Position numbers and translations under genes: made by a program
NCBI GenBank assembly: GCA_031286305.1
Contig: JAITUM010000203.1
Span: forward strand, 1-46,921
Source: Candidatus Fibrimonadaceae bacterium
GTDB lineage: Bacteria > Fibrobacterota > Fibrobacteria > Fibrobacterales > Fibrobacteraceae
DNA length: 46,921 nt
Reading direction: 5' to 3'
Part shown: piece by piece, positions 38,720-46,574 of the stretch
Layout: every line of letters starts with the position of its first letter
How positions within the stretch are numbered: the stretch's first letter is position 1
The notes under the pieces: model-generated
Seen by the model: the letters and a program-made list of their open reading frames with translations, nothing else
Database searches by the model: none
What the model was told of the DNA's origin: nothing

Positions 38720-38941
38720 TGCATTACTCCTATTTTTCCCATTTTGTTGCCACACCAAACCCCTAGGGAGACGAAATTCGGGCAGACGCTCAATGCTATT
38801 TATTGAACGATAAGTCTAATTTTAGAATATAGTAAATAAAATTGAGAAAAGCGTGAGGAAACGAAAAATACCACTTGTTTTCGCTTTTTTTTGTTAAATT
38901 TACTGTGTTTATAATAAACATCATTGATTTTTGGAGTTTTT

Positions 38942-39298
38942 ATGTTCAATATTGTGAGTTTTTTAGCTCGGACAGGGCACACGCATGAAAGCTTGGCAAA
39001 AAAAATACAGTGTTCATCTGGCCTAATTGGCATGTACGCCTCTCAAAAATCAGTTCCAAGTTATGAAAAAATTGAGCAACTTCTAAAATTAGGGATGACG
39101 ATAGAAGAAATGTTTGGGCAAGAAACAGCCGAGCAAACGCGTCTTTTTGTGCAAACCGAAGGAGATTTACAAAACGAAGCTAATAGCTTTAAAGATAAAG
39201 TTGGCGAAGCTATTGTAGAATTGCTAAACGGCGGTTTCTTCAAACTAAAACAAAGACCCTCTGCTTCGCAACATTCCGCTCCTTCTCCAAAAACGTAA
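38942..39298 (+). CDS. HTH (XRE-like) regulator, divergent from the MACPF gene
   Basis: HESLAKKIQCSSGLIGMYASQKSVPSYEKIEQLLKLGMTIEEMFG; paralogue of 45918-46253. Confidence 0.7.
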   Translation: MFNIVSFLARTGHTHESLAKKIQCSSGLIGMYASQKSVPSYEKIEQLLKLGMTIEEMFGQETAEQTRLFVQTEGDLQNEANSFKDKVGEAIVELLNGGFFKLKQRPSASQHSAPSPKT

Positions 39299-39414
39299 CT
39301 TTTTCACCACCGTCCCCATCTTCATCATCAAGAATGCTATCGTATTTTTTCGGTTTTTGATTTTACTTGTTTTTATCGAAAAAGGAAAACTTTGCTTTTT
39401 TATCATAGGAAGAA

Positions 39415-39828
39415 TTATATCTCTGCAAAAGGATTCATTATTTTCAGCGAACTCTCTATAACCTGTCCATGCTGCAGATCTTCGGAATATAAAATTGAAC
39501 TATTGCTTTCTAGGGCTGCAGCCAATATGAGGCTATCATAGTAGGATGTCTTATACTTAAAATGCAATTTCAAAGCTAAAAAAGCTAAGTCGGTAGAAGT
39601 TTGAACAACTTCGCAAATATCAATTAAATCATCCAAAAACAATTTTATATCTTTTTCTAAAGTTGGATATTTTTTCGTCAAAACGCTGCATATTTCATTA
39701 ACAACTTGAGCACTAATTACACAATCATATTCTTTTATTATTTTCGCTGCAGCTTGCTTTTTATCAGGACAATCTGTACGACTATAGTATATCAAAATAT
39801 TTGTATCTAAAAAAACTTTACCGTTCAT
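39415..39828 (-). CDS. PIN-domain (VapC-like) toxin
   Basis: VFLDTNILIYYSR..., VVNEICSVL, SYYDSLILAAAL, ILYSEDLQHGQVIE. Confidence 0.85.
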   Translation of the reverse strand: MNGKVFLDTNILIYYSRTDCPDKKQAAAKIIKEYDCVISAQVVNEICSVLTKKYPTLEKDIKLFLDDLIDICEVVQTSTDLAFLALKLHFKYKTSYYDSLILAAALESNSSILYSEDLQHGQVIESSLKIMNPFAEI

Positions 39829-40027
39829 TAATCTCGTCTCTGTTAAATTTAAACCCCGACATATCTATACCTATGCAATGCGGCATTTTTTTGCTCTTTT
39901 TGCTTACATTCAAAGGAATAACTATAATTTCAATCTCTTTTCCAACATATTCGTTTGGAATAAGAGTGTCTATCCTATTTACCTGCGGAATACAGGTAGT
40001 ACGAAATGCTTTTGAGAGTATGTTCAT
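39818..40027 (-). CDS. Putative antitoxin partner of the PIN protein
   Basis: Small ORF upstream, overlapping vapC-like start by 11 nt; PNEYVGKEIEIIVIPL resembles DUF2281/AbrB-like antitoxin starts. Confidence 0.65.
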   Translation of the reverse strand: MNILSKAFRTTCIPQVNRIDTLIPNEYVGKEIEIIVIPLNVSKKSKKMPHCIGIDMSGFKFNRDEINER

Positions 40028-40066
40028 TCCTTAAATATAGAAAATAAAATTTCTATCTTATGCGTT

Positions 40067-40639
40067 ATGAAAATTAGTCGTTTTTTGCTTTTAGCTACAA
40101 GCTTTTTGTTTGCTATGATTTTTATCTTTTCATGCTCTTCAGAGGATGCTAACGATGTCAACTCGGGCGGTAGCAACAAATATTGTGTTTATGATTATGA
40201 AGAGACCTGTATCTATGGCTTAGCGCGTTGCCCATACGATGGAGTTTTAATGGATAATTGCCCTTCAGGTTTCAATAAATCGCCTAAGGCCTGCCATACT
40301 TCTAATGGCAACTCTAATTATTGCGATCCAATTCTTCCAAACATGACCCACGACAACATGTACATAACCAGCGAAAACGAGTGCCGTTCTTCTCGCAAGG
40401 GTAATGTTATGAGCATGGAGCAATGCTTAAAAAAGTATTATTATGATGAGTATTATGAAAACGACAGCCCTTCCAGCAGTAGCGGTGGTTCAACTAAATA
40501 TTGTTACAAAAAAGATTGTACTAGAATCGGCGGTTGCCCTTATATGACTAGCGAATCAGTTTGCACAAGCGAAGGCGGCACCGTTGTAAACCTATCTCAG
40601 TGCGAAGAATTTGATGCCCATGTTTATAATTGTTATTAA
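40067..40639 (+). CDS. Cys-rich lipoprotein
   Basis: FIFSC|SSED lipobox; repeated CxYD/CPY motifs, SPSSSSGG linker. Confidence 0.75.
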   Translation: MKISRFLLLATSFLFAMIFIFSCSSEDANDVNSGGSNKYCVYDYEETCIYGLARCPYDGVLMDNCPSGFNKSPKACHTSNGNSNYCDPILPNMTHDNMYITSENECRSSRKGNVMSMEQCLKKYYYDEYYENDSPSSSSGGSTKYCYKKDCTRIGGCPYMTSESVCTSEGGTVVNLSQCEEFDAHVYNCY

Positions 40640-40640
40640 G

Positions 40641-40740
40641 CTACTTTATAAAATTTTTTGGATCTAGGAAAAATACTTTACAGTTGCTATGATAATTATA
40701 ATACCAGCCGTAATAACTGCTATAATTAGTTTAAATTTTA
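40641..40740 (-). pseudogene. Remnant of a paralogue of the 35195-35911 membrane protein with internal deletion
   Basis: 40677-40740 matches 35736-35799; joined to the gene's 3' end at AAAATAC, lacking about 505 bp. Confidence 0.85.
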
Positions 40741-41058
40741 CTCACAAGTTTCTGCTTTATTTGCATTGACTAAAACCGCTCCTATTTTTAAACTAAAATA
40801 CTCTTCGTTAGTTGGGTGGTTACAGCTTCTGCATAATGGAACAAGCCATTCATACATGCCTTCTTCAGAGCGAAATACATGAGCAGCCTGTTCTGCAGGA
40901 TTTGAACAACCAAGTAATGAACATTTTTGCAAAGAAAGATTTTTGTTGCTAAAAAATTCCCAATGGTTTTTCCAACTTCCGCATTTGCAATTGCTTCTAG
41001 AGCTTGTGTTCCCTTTGTTTTTCCAACCGTTTTGATTTGTTACTGTAATAGTATACAT
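40738..41058 (-). CDS. Cys/His-rich HNH-like or zinc-binding protein
   Basis: GNTSSRSNCKCGSWKNHWEFF...CSLLGCSNPAEQAAHVFRSEEGMYEWLVPLCRSCNHPTNEEYF. Confidence 0.55.
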   Translation of the reverse strand: MYTITVTNQNGWKNKGNTSSRSNCKCGSWKNHWEFFSNKNLSLQKCSLLGCSNPAEQAAHVFRSEEGMYEWLVPLCRSCNHPTNEEYFSLKIGAVLVNANKAETCE

Positions 41059-41060
41059 AC

Positions 41061-41143
41061 TCCAACTCCTATTTTCCCGCTTTTGTTCAACCCAGCCAAA
41101 ACTTGGGAACACGGTTTTGGCAAAGTTCGCGCCACTGTGGCGC
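41061..41143 (-). promoter_or_regulatory. Two-hairpin intergenic element, copy 2
   Basis: gccaaaacttgggaacacggttttggc and perfect gcgccactgtggcgc; minus strand leads into aataggagttggagt-ATG of the HNH-like gene. Confidence 0.78.
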
Positions 41144-41159
41144 ATTTGATTATAATAAA

Positions 41160-44132
41160 CTACCTCACTGGCACACGCAAAATTTGTTTTTCGCTGCCGA
41201 ATGATGTTTTTATGATGTACATTCCTTTTGGCAAATGTCCAAACGATACTACATAAACACCACCTTTAAAATTTTGCCGGCCAATTAAATTTCCTTTTAG
41301 ATTGAAAACTTCAACCATTGCATTGTTCGTTGCTTGCAAGTTTATACCATTACGGATTTGAGTGGCTTGGTTGGCAGTAGCAATTTGTGGAAGACGAATA
41401 GGGGTACCGCCGTCGCTGGAACTGCTACTTGGAGTTACACTGCTGCTGGATGGCGTGTCTGTACCGGAAGAAGACGATGAAGACTGCCAGCCGCTTGTAA
41501 CGGTAATATCTTCTGGTGGCGCGCTATCTGCGATTGCACCGCCTCTTGGTGTTAAGCAAGCAACATTGGCTATCATCAAGTTTTTGCTTGTTCCGTTGTT
41601 TACATTATCATCAAAAACCCAAGATATTTTGGTTGCTTTCGCCAAGTCCACAGGTACTGCTCCTGTATTTCCATCTTCGCCTCCGCATCCGGCACCTTGC
41701 CAACTACGTGGCATTTTAAGCGTAGTTAAATCTATGGTTTTCTTAGTCCAGCCGTTTTGTGCAGGAGTTACTTCCAATCCCCATTTATTGTCATCTGCCA
41801 AGGCTGGGTCGTCACAAAGGTTTTTTTGGAACTCAACCAAGAACCAATGCGGATCTCCTTTGTAATAATAGGAAATCTCGTTACAATCAGCAATGTTTGG
41901 TTTTCCTAATGTTTTGTTGTCAATATTTATGCCTGCTCCGCTATATTTATCCGGATCTGCAAGTGTTACATCTCTGAGCTTTGCTACACCTTCTACGAAT
42001 CCAAGAAGACCGGCAATGTCTTTATTCTCTGGATTGTTTGCTATTGCGCCATTGTACACAAAAGAAGTCATATAACCGCCGTAAGCTGTAGTATTAAATT
42101 CAGCGTTTTTGCCTTGGTATGCGAATATATGATAGCTCGGAATTGGCCAGCCGTTTGTAACAGTAATATCTTCTGGTGGAGCAGTGTCTGCAATCGCTCC
42201 ACCACTTGTGGTTAAGCAAGCAACATTAGCTATCATAAGGTTTTGTTTTGAACCATTGATATTATCGTCAAAAGCCCAGGAAATATTAGTTACTTTTTTC
42301 AAATCTACATGTACAGCATTTACATTTCCGGTTGCACCTCCACATCCAGCACCTTGCCAACTGCGCGCCAGTCCTAGCGTAGTCAAATCTACAGTTCTCT
42401 TAGTCCAAGTATTTTGAGCAGGAGTCACTGCCAATCCCCATTTGTTATCATCTGCTAAAGTTGGGTTGGCGCAAAGATCCTTTTCGAACTCTAGCAAGAA
42501 CCAATGCGGATCGCCTTTATAATAGTAAGAGATTTTCTCACACTCTGCAATGTTTGGAATTCCAGTTGTTTCGTTATGCATGCTTATGACAGCTCCGCTA
42601 TAGCTATCAGAAACAGGATTGAGCTCCACATTCCAAAGTTTTGCCACACCATCTGAAAATCCAAGAATGCCATCGCTATACTCGTCTTTAGGATTGCTAG
42701 CTGTTGCCCCATTATATGTATAAGCGTGAATATAGCCACCATAAATAGTGGGCGTGTTTTCTGCTTCTTTGCCATGGTATGCAAATATATGATAACTGGG
42801 TATGCTGGAACTAGAAGACGAGGAAGCAGAAGACGAAGAACTTCCAGAAGAAGATGATGCTATGTAAAAATCACGCAAATGCGGATAGCCATTGTTTCTT
42901 GTGCTGTTTATGCCCCAAGTTCTATTAAAGTCCCATGTTGCGAAAGTAGTTTGTCGTTTCATATCGGCTGTACTTTTGCCTGTGACTCTGTTACTTGCAG
43001 TGCCACTGCCTATAGCTTTGCTTCGTTCACTGGTTTGAATGTCATAATAACTATTGTTTATCACGCTTGTGCCTGCTACCCAGGTACCAACTGCATTACC
43101 AATTTTTTTACCGGGCTCAGCACCGAAAAATTCACCAAATTTTTCAAAAAATTTTACAAGATTTACATTTTCATTCTCTCCTATAAATCCGCCTATATTA
43201 CTTTTAAACCATGAGGCAGCATCAGTAATCTTGCCGGTAGAATAGCAATTGTGTATCTTTCCATCATAGAGAGCTCCAGCAAACCCACCGCAATAAGCTC
43301 TGGGCCCTGGCGTTACTCCGCACTTTACCGCACCAATAGAATAGCTATCGCTTATAGTACCAGAATTGGTTCCCACAAACCCACCAATATGACTATCTCC
43401 CTCTAACGAACCAGTGGAATAACTGGTTCTTATTCCGCCGATGTTAAGTCCAACAAGCCCTCCGGCATTACCATCGAATCCTTCCACGGTTCCGGTAGAA
43501 TAACTACTGATTATATTGCCGCTGTTAACCCCAACAAGTCCTCCAAGCCGCCAACGTCCAGTCAGCATTACTCCAGAGGAATAGCTATTAGTTATCGTAC
43601 CATAATTATTTCCTGCAATTCCACCAATAGCACCACAACCCTTAATATATGAAGAAATAACTCCAAGATTTTTTATTATTCCATCCTCACCTATGCTCCC
43701 AAATAAACCTTGATTATCGTTGGCAATGTCCACATTAACACCTCGGTTTATATAGACACCTTGAACAGTAAAGCCAACACCATCAAAAGTTCCATTGAAT
43801 CTATTAGTATTCGTTCCTATTGGTACCCATGTTCTAGCAGGTGGCGAGCTTGCCCAATTTTGCCAATTAGTTGTGTTATTGAGTGCAATGTTTGCGCCAA
43901 GTTTGATAGTTTTGTTTCTAAAATTTGTTCCACTGTTTACAAGTTGCCTAAGCCCAGCCAATTGCTCTGCTGTGGTTATGGTAAATTCGTTTGCCAAAGG
44001 ATTATTGGTATACCAAGCCGTATTAACCGTGCCGTTCCAAACAGCAGAAGTCTGCGCAAAAGCCATCTGAGCTCCCATACTCCCAATAAACAGGAAAAAC
44101 AGGATTTGCAGAATTTTAACGGATTTGTTCAT
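41160..44132 (-). CDS. Large exported GLUG-repeat adhesin with two tandem carbohydrate-binding-like domains and C-terminal sorting-like tail
   Basis: Signal peptide; repeated GGLVGVNSGNIISSYSTGTVEG units; two ~220-aa repeats starting PSYHIFAY; C-terminus VEVFNLKGNLIGRQNFKGGVYVVSFGHLPKGMYIIKTSFGSEKQILRVPV. Confidence 0.8.
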   Translation of the reverse strand: MNKSVKILQILFFLFIGSMGAQMAFAQTSAVWNGTVNTAWYTNNPLANEFTITTAEQLAGLRQLVNSGTNFRNKTIKLGANIALNNTTNWQNWASSPPARTWVPIGTNTNRFNGTFDGVGFTVQGVYINRGVNVDIANDNQGLFGSIGEDGIIKNLGVISSYIKGCGAIGGIAGNNYGTITNSYSSGVMLTGRWRLGGLVGVNSGNIISSYSTGTVEGFDGNAGGLVGLNIGGIRTSYSTGSLEGDSHIGGFVGTNSGTISDSYSIGAVKCGVTPGPRAYCGGFAGALYDGKIHNCYSTGKITDAASWFKSNIGGFIGENENVNLVKFFEKFGEFFGAEPGKKIGNAVGTWVAGTSVINNSYYDIQTSERSKAIGSGTASNRVTGKSTADMKRQTTFATWDFNRTWGINSTRNNGYPHLRDFYIASSSSGSSSSSASSSSSSSIPSYHIFAYHGKEAENTPTIYGGYIHAYTYNGATASNPKDEYSDGILGFSDGVAKLWNVELNPVSDSYSGAVISMHNETTGIPNIAECEKISYYYKGDPHWFLLEFEKDLCANPTLADDNKWGLAVTPAQNTWTKRTVDLTTLGLARSWQGAGCGGATGNVNAVHVDLKKVTNISWAFDDNINGSKQNLMIANVACLTTSGGAIADTAPPEDITVTNGWPIPSYHIFAYQGKNAEFNTTAYGGYMTSFVYNGAIANNPENKDIAGLLGFVEGVAKLRDVTLADPDKYSGAGINIDNKTLGKPNIADCNEISYYYKGDPHWFLVEFQKNLCDDPALADDNKWGLEVTPAQNGWTKKTIDLTTLKMPRSWQGAGCGGEDGNTGAVPVDLAKATKISWVFDDNVNNGTSKNLMIANVACLTPRGGAIADSAPPEDITVTSGWQSSSSSSGTDTPSSSSVTPSSSSSDGGTPIRLPQIATANQATQIRNGINLQATNNAMVEVFNLKGNLIGRQNFKGGVYVVSFGHLPKGMYIIKTSFGSEKQILRVPVR
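41487..42806 (-). repeat. Two tandem ~660-bp repeats encoding the 220-aa domain
   Basis: Repeat A ...LMIANVACLTTSGGAIADTAPPEDITVTNGW; repeat B ...LMIANVACLTPRGGAIADSAPPEDITVTSGW. Confidence 0.85.
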
Positions 44133-44542
44133 TGTGAACTCCTATTTTGAGTGATTGAAACTGAACTTTGCATCAATCTTAATTTTTTATCGTCTCTAGT
44201 AGCACCTTCATCAAAAACTACTGACAACCTAAGTTCCAAATTGATTACGCCAGAAACATCTTCCCATATTTCTCTAATCGCACCATAAGGAATATTTAAT
44301 GTGTTGTTATTGCCAATTACAATTTGAAATTCGCGTTCATGAAGAGAATTTTTTCCTGCTATGAAACAATATTTTGGCGTATGTATTATTTTTTCCAATA
44401 CCCCAAAATCATTTCTTTTAATTCTAACAAACTTAGAGATTAAAGCAATTTCTCTTCTTTGAGAAACTTTTTCTTTCAAAAAAACTTCTTTTTTTTCTCT
44501 ATCCTTGCAATAATCACAATCAGACTTACCTATTTCAACCAT
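44129..44542 (-). CDS. Small uncharacterised protein coupled to the GLUG adhesin gene
   Basis: MVEIGKSDCDYCKDREKKEVFLKEKVSQRREIALISKFVRIKR...; stop TGA overlaps adhesin ATG (ATGA). Confidence 0.6.
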   Translation of the reverse strand: MVEIGKSDCDYCKDREKKEVFLKEKVSQRREIALISKFVRIKRNDFGVLEKIIHTPKYCFIAGKNSLHEREFQIVIGNNNTLNIPYGAIREIWEDVSGVINLELRLSVVFDEGATRDDKKLRLMQSSVSITQNRSSQ

Positions 44543-44544
44543 AT

Positions 44545-44627
44545 TCAACTCCTATTTCTCCCGTTTTTGTTAACCCTGCCAAAACTTGGGAACACGGTTT
44601 TGGCAAAATTCGCGCCACCATTGGAGC
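44545..44627 (-). promoter_or_regulatory. Two-hairpin intergenic element, copy 3
   Basis: tgccaaaacttgggaacacggttttggca plus gcgccaccattggagc; minus strand leads into gggagaaataggagttgaat-ATG. Confidence 0.75.
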
Positions 44628-44635
44628 AAATTCTT

Positions 44636-45628
44636 TTAATCCTGTACATCCTGCACACACCGTACTGAGTGTATTCTCCCACTACCACCATTACTACCCA
44701 TAGTGTAACTAATTCTTTGCTCTCCGCTAGTAAAAACGATAAAAGCGACATCAGTATATGTGCCCATATCTGAAGTCCACCATGAACCGCATTTGCCAAT
44801 ATCACTAATGCCGCTACATCTGACGCCGCCTGGCAATGCAGCAAAACCATAATCGTCCGTGCCGTTGCCGGAGTAAGTATATGTATCATAACTTAAAGTT
44901 ATGCCATTCCAAACATTCTCGGTATAACTGTCCCAGCCAGCTTTTGCTTTCAAATACTTGTCTGCACAATTAGTACATCCCTTATCGTCTTCAACAAATT
45001 TTATCAGTTGCTGCCATTCAGCGCTGCTGGGCAAATGCCAACCATCAGGGCAAACATTATGTGCATCATTGTCCCCGTAACGCCTGCCATATTTATCGCA
45101 GTTGGCAGCGTCATTATTATAACATGTACTATTAGTAGTTGCATAATTCAAATTTTCAGCCATCCAATTTTGTTCGCCGATTTTTACGGTTTTGTAATTG
45201 CTTATGTCCCTTCCTTTGCCAGCAGCACCATAACCGCTACTGCTTGAAGAGCTTGAGCCGCCACTGCTTGAAGAGTTAGAAACAGTAATAGATGAACTGC
45301 TGCTGTTGCCACTGGAAGAACTACCATTGACGGATGAGCTTGAGCCGCCACTACTTGAAGAGTTAGAAACAGTAATAGATGAACTGCTGCCGTTGCCACT
45401 GGAAGAACTGCCGTTAATGGAGGAACTTGAGCCATCGTAAGGACAACTGTTACTCGGTTGCCCATTGCAAGTATTGACGGTAAAAGGACCGACTAGGCAG
45501 GTATTTTCTGCTGTAATACAATAGTCGTATTTTGTTTCGCCTGTGTTTCCACCATCATCGCTACTGCAAGCGAAAAGTGTGAATGCCACGGCAAAAAATG
45601 CCAACGGGAGAAAATGTTTTGTTTTCAT
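44636..45628 (-). CDS. FISUMP-type (Fibrobacter succinogenes major paralogous domain) lipoprotein
   Basis: LFAC|SSDD lipobox; Ser-rich linker; YKTVKIGEQNWMAENLNYAT...CPDGWHLPSSAEWQQLI...GFAALPGGVR...WWTSDM...SVRCVQD. Confidence 0.9.
   Translation of the reverse strand: MKTKHFLPLAFFAVAFTLFACSSDDGGNTGETKYDYCITAENTCLVGPFTVNTCNGQPSNSCPYDGSSSSINGSSSSGNGSSSSITVSNSSSSGGSSSSVNGSSSSGNSSSSSITVSNSSSSGGSSSSSSSGYGAAGKGRDISNYKTVKIGEQNWMAENLNYATTNSTCYNNDAANCDKYGRRYGDNDAHNVCPDGWHLPSSAEWQQLIKFVEDDKGCTNCADKYLKAKAGWDSYTENVWNGITLSYDTYTYSGNGTDDYGFAALPGGVRCSGISDIGKCGSWWTSDMGTYTDVAFIVFTSGEQRISYTMGSNGGSGRIHSVRCVQDVQD
45249..45422 (-). repeat. 87-bp x2 tandem repeat in the Ser-rich linker
   Basis: Period 87 nt (29 aa, SSSSGN.SSSSITVSNSSSSGGSSSSVNG). 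Confidence 0.85.
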
Positions 45629-45917
45629 AATGAACTCCTTTTTTGAGGGGTGAAACTGATTTTTTTTTATAAGATTAAGCATTATTATATTCCCTGCCTC
45701 TCGGCGGTTAAACTATTCTCTAGACCCAGCTCTACAAGCTTGCCATTAACATTTTCAAGCGAATTGACTATGATAGAACTCGCAACACTTTTCACTTTAA
45801 CTTTATTTTTTACATTCATGATGACAAATATAGAAATAAAAATGTAAAAGAAAGAGAGGGAATACAATTTCATTCATTTTTTTTCATTTATATTCATTTT
45901 TTGCCGATAAAAAGAAT

Positions 45918-46253
45918 ATGAAAACGCTGGATATTGCAAAATTTGCCCATAGAATGGGATTTAAATATAGGGAACTTGCTGAGGAATTGGGAACCTCAAC
46001 GAGCTTGATAGGTCAAGTTGCAAGAGGAAAATCAAAGTTTTCCTATGAAAATGTGGTGAAATTGATAGAATTAGGCATAACGGCAGAGGAACTGCTTGGA
46101 GAGGAATTAGGCAAAGAGTTTAAAAAACGCTGTTATGAGGAGTATGTTAAAGAAAATAGAGATAGCGTAACGCCAGTGGATGTTTCAGATGCAAAAAGTA
46201 TGGTTGTGGTCGGTTTGCAGAAGATTTTGGATGAGGTTAAGGGGCAGGGCTAA
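45918..46253 (+). CDS. HTH (XRE-like) regulator, divergent from the FISUMP lipoprotein
   Basis: YRELAEELGTSTSLIGQVARGKSKFSYENVVKLIELGITAEELLG. Confidence 0.75.
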   Translation: MKTLDIAKFAHRMGFKYRELAEELGTSTSLIGQVARGKSKFSYENVVKLIELGITAEELLGEELGKEFKKRCYEEYVKENRDSVTPVDVSDAKSMVVVGLQKILDEVKGQG

Positions 46254-46312
46254 CGCATCTTAATTTGCCGAATCGTTGTCGCAATTCATGGCTGGGCAAT
46301 CACGTTGTGATT

Positions 46313-46335
46313 GCCCTTGCACAACGTTGTTCAGA
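46313..46335. repeat. Inverted repeat near GGGCAATCAC-gtt-GTGATTGCCC (coordinates approximate)
   Basis: tgggcaatcacgttgtgattgcccttg; 10-bp perfect arms, in the gap between the HTH gene and the Rpn gene. Confidence 0.6.
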
Positions 46336-46574
46336 TCGGGGCGTTGCGGCATAGGCATTAACTTAATGCCGCTATTTGGCAATGTAAACATACCGGTTAG
46401 TGCCTCCTATGCTGCAGCGCCCTGTTTTTTTTCAAAAAAAACAACGAAATTAACCCAAAAACGCCGCAAATGACAACAGACAGTTGCATTTTGCATTTTT
46501 TTGCAACTTTTCATATTATTTTTCCCGTTTTTTCCGTCTAAGGATATAGAGAACATAAATTAACGGAGGTTCTT

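Noticed and set aside
41362-44150. Plus-strand ORFs opposite the GLUG adhesin (e.g. 167 aa at 41362, 146 aa at 43710)
   Set aside because: Antisense to repeats of a well supported CDS; duplicated antisense ORFs simply mirror the tandem domains.
35925-44627. Calling the two-hairpin elements integron attC sites
   Set aside because: No integrase in the window, arms lack recognisable R/L box core sites, and they precede SD sequences; kept only as a hypothesis.
45685-45819. Possible 44-aa minus-strand small gene (MNVKNKVKVKSVASSIIVNSLENVNGKLVELGLENSLTAERQGI) between the FISUMP and HTH genes
   Set aside because: Plausible peptide but weak ribosome-binding site and no comparison possible; evidence too thin to list as a CDS.
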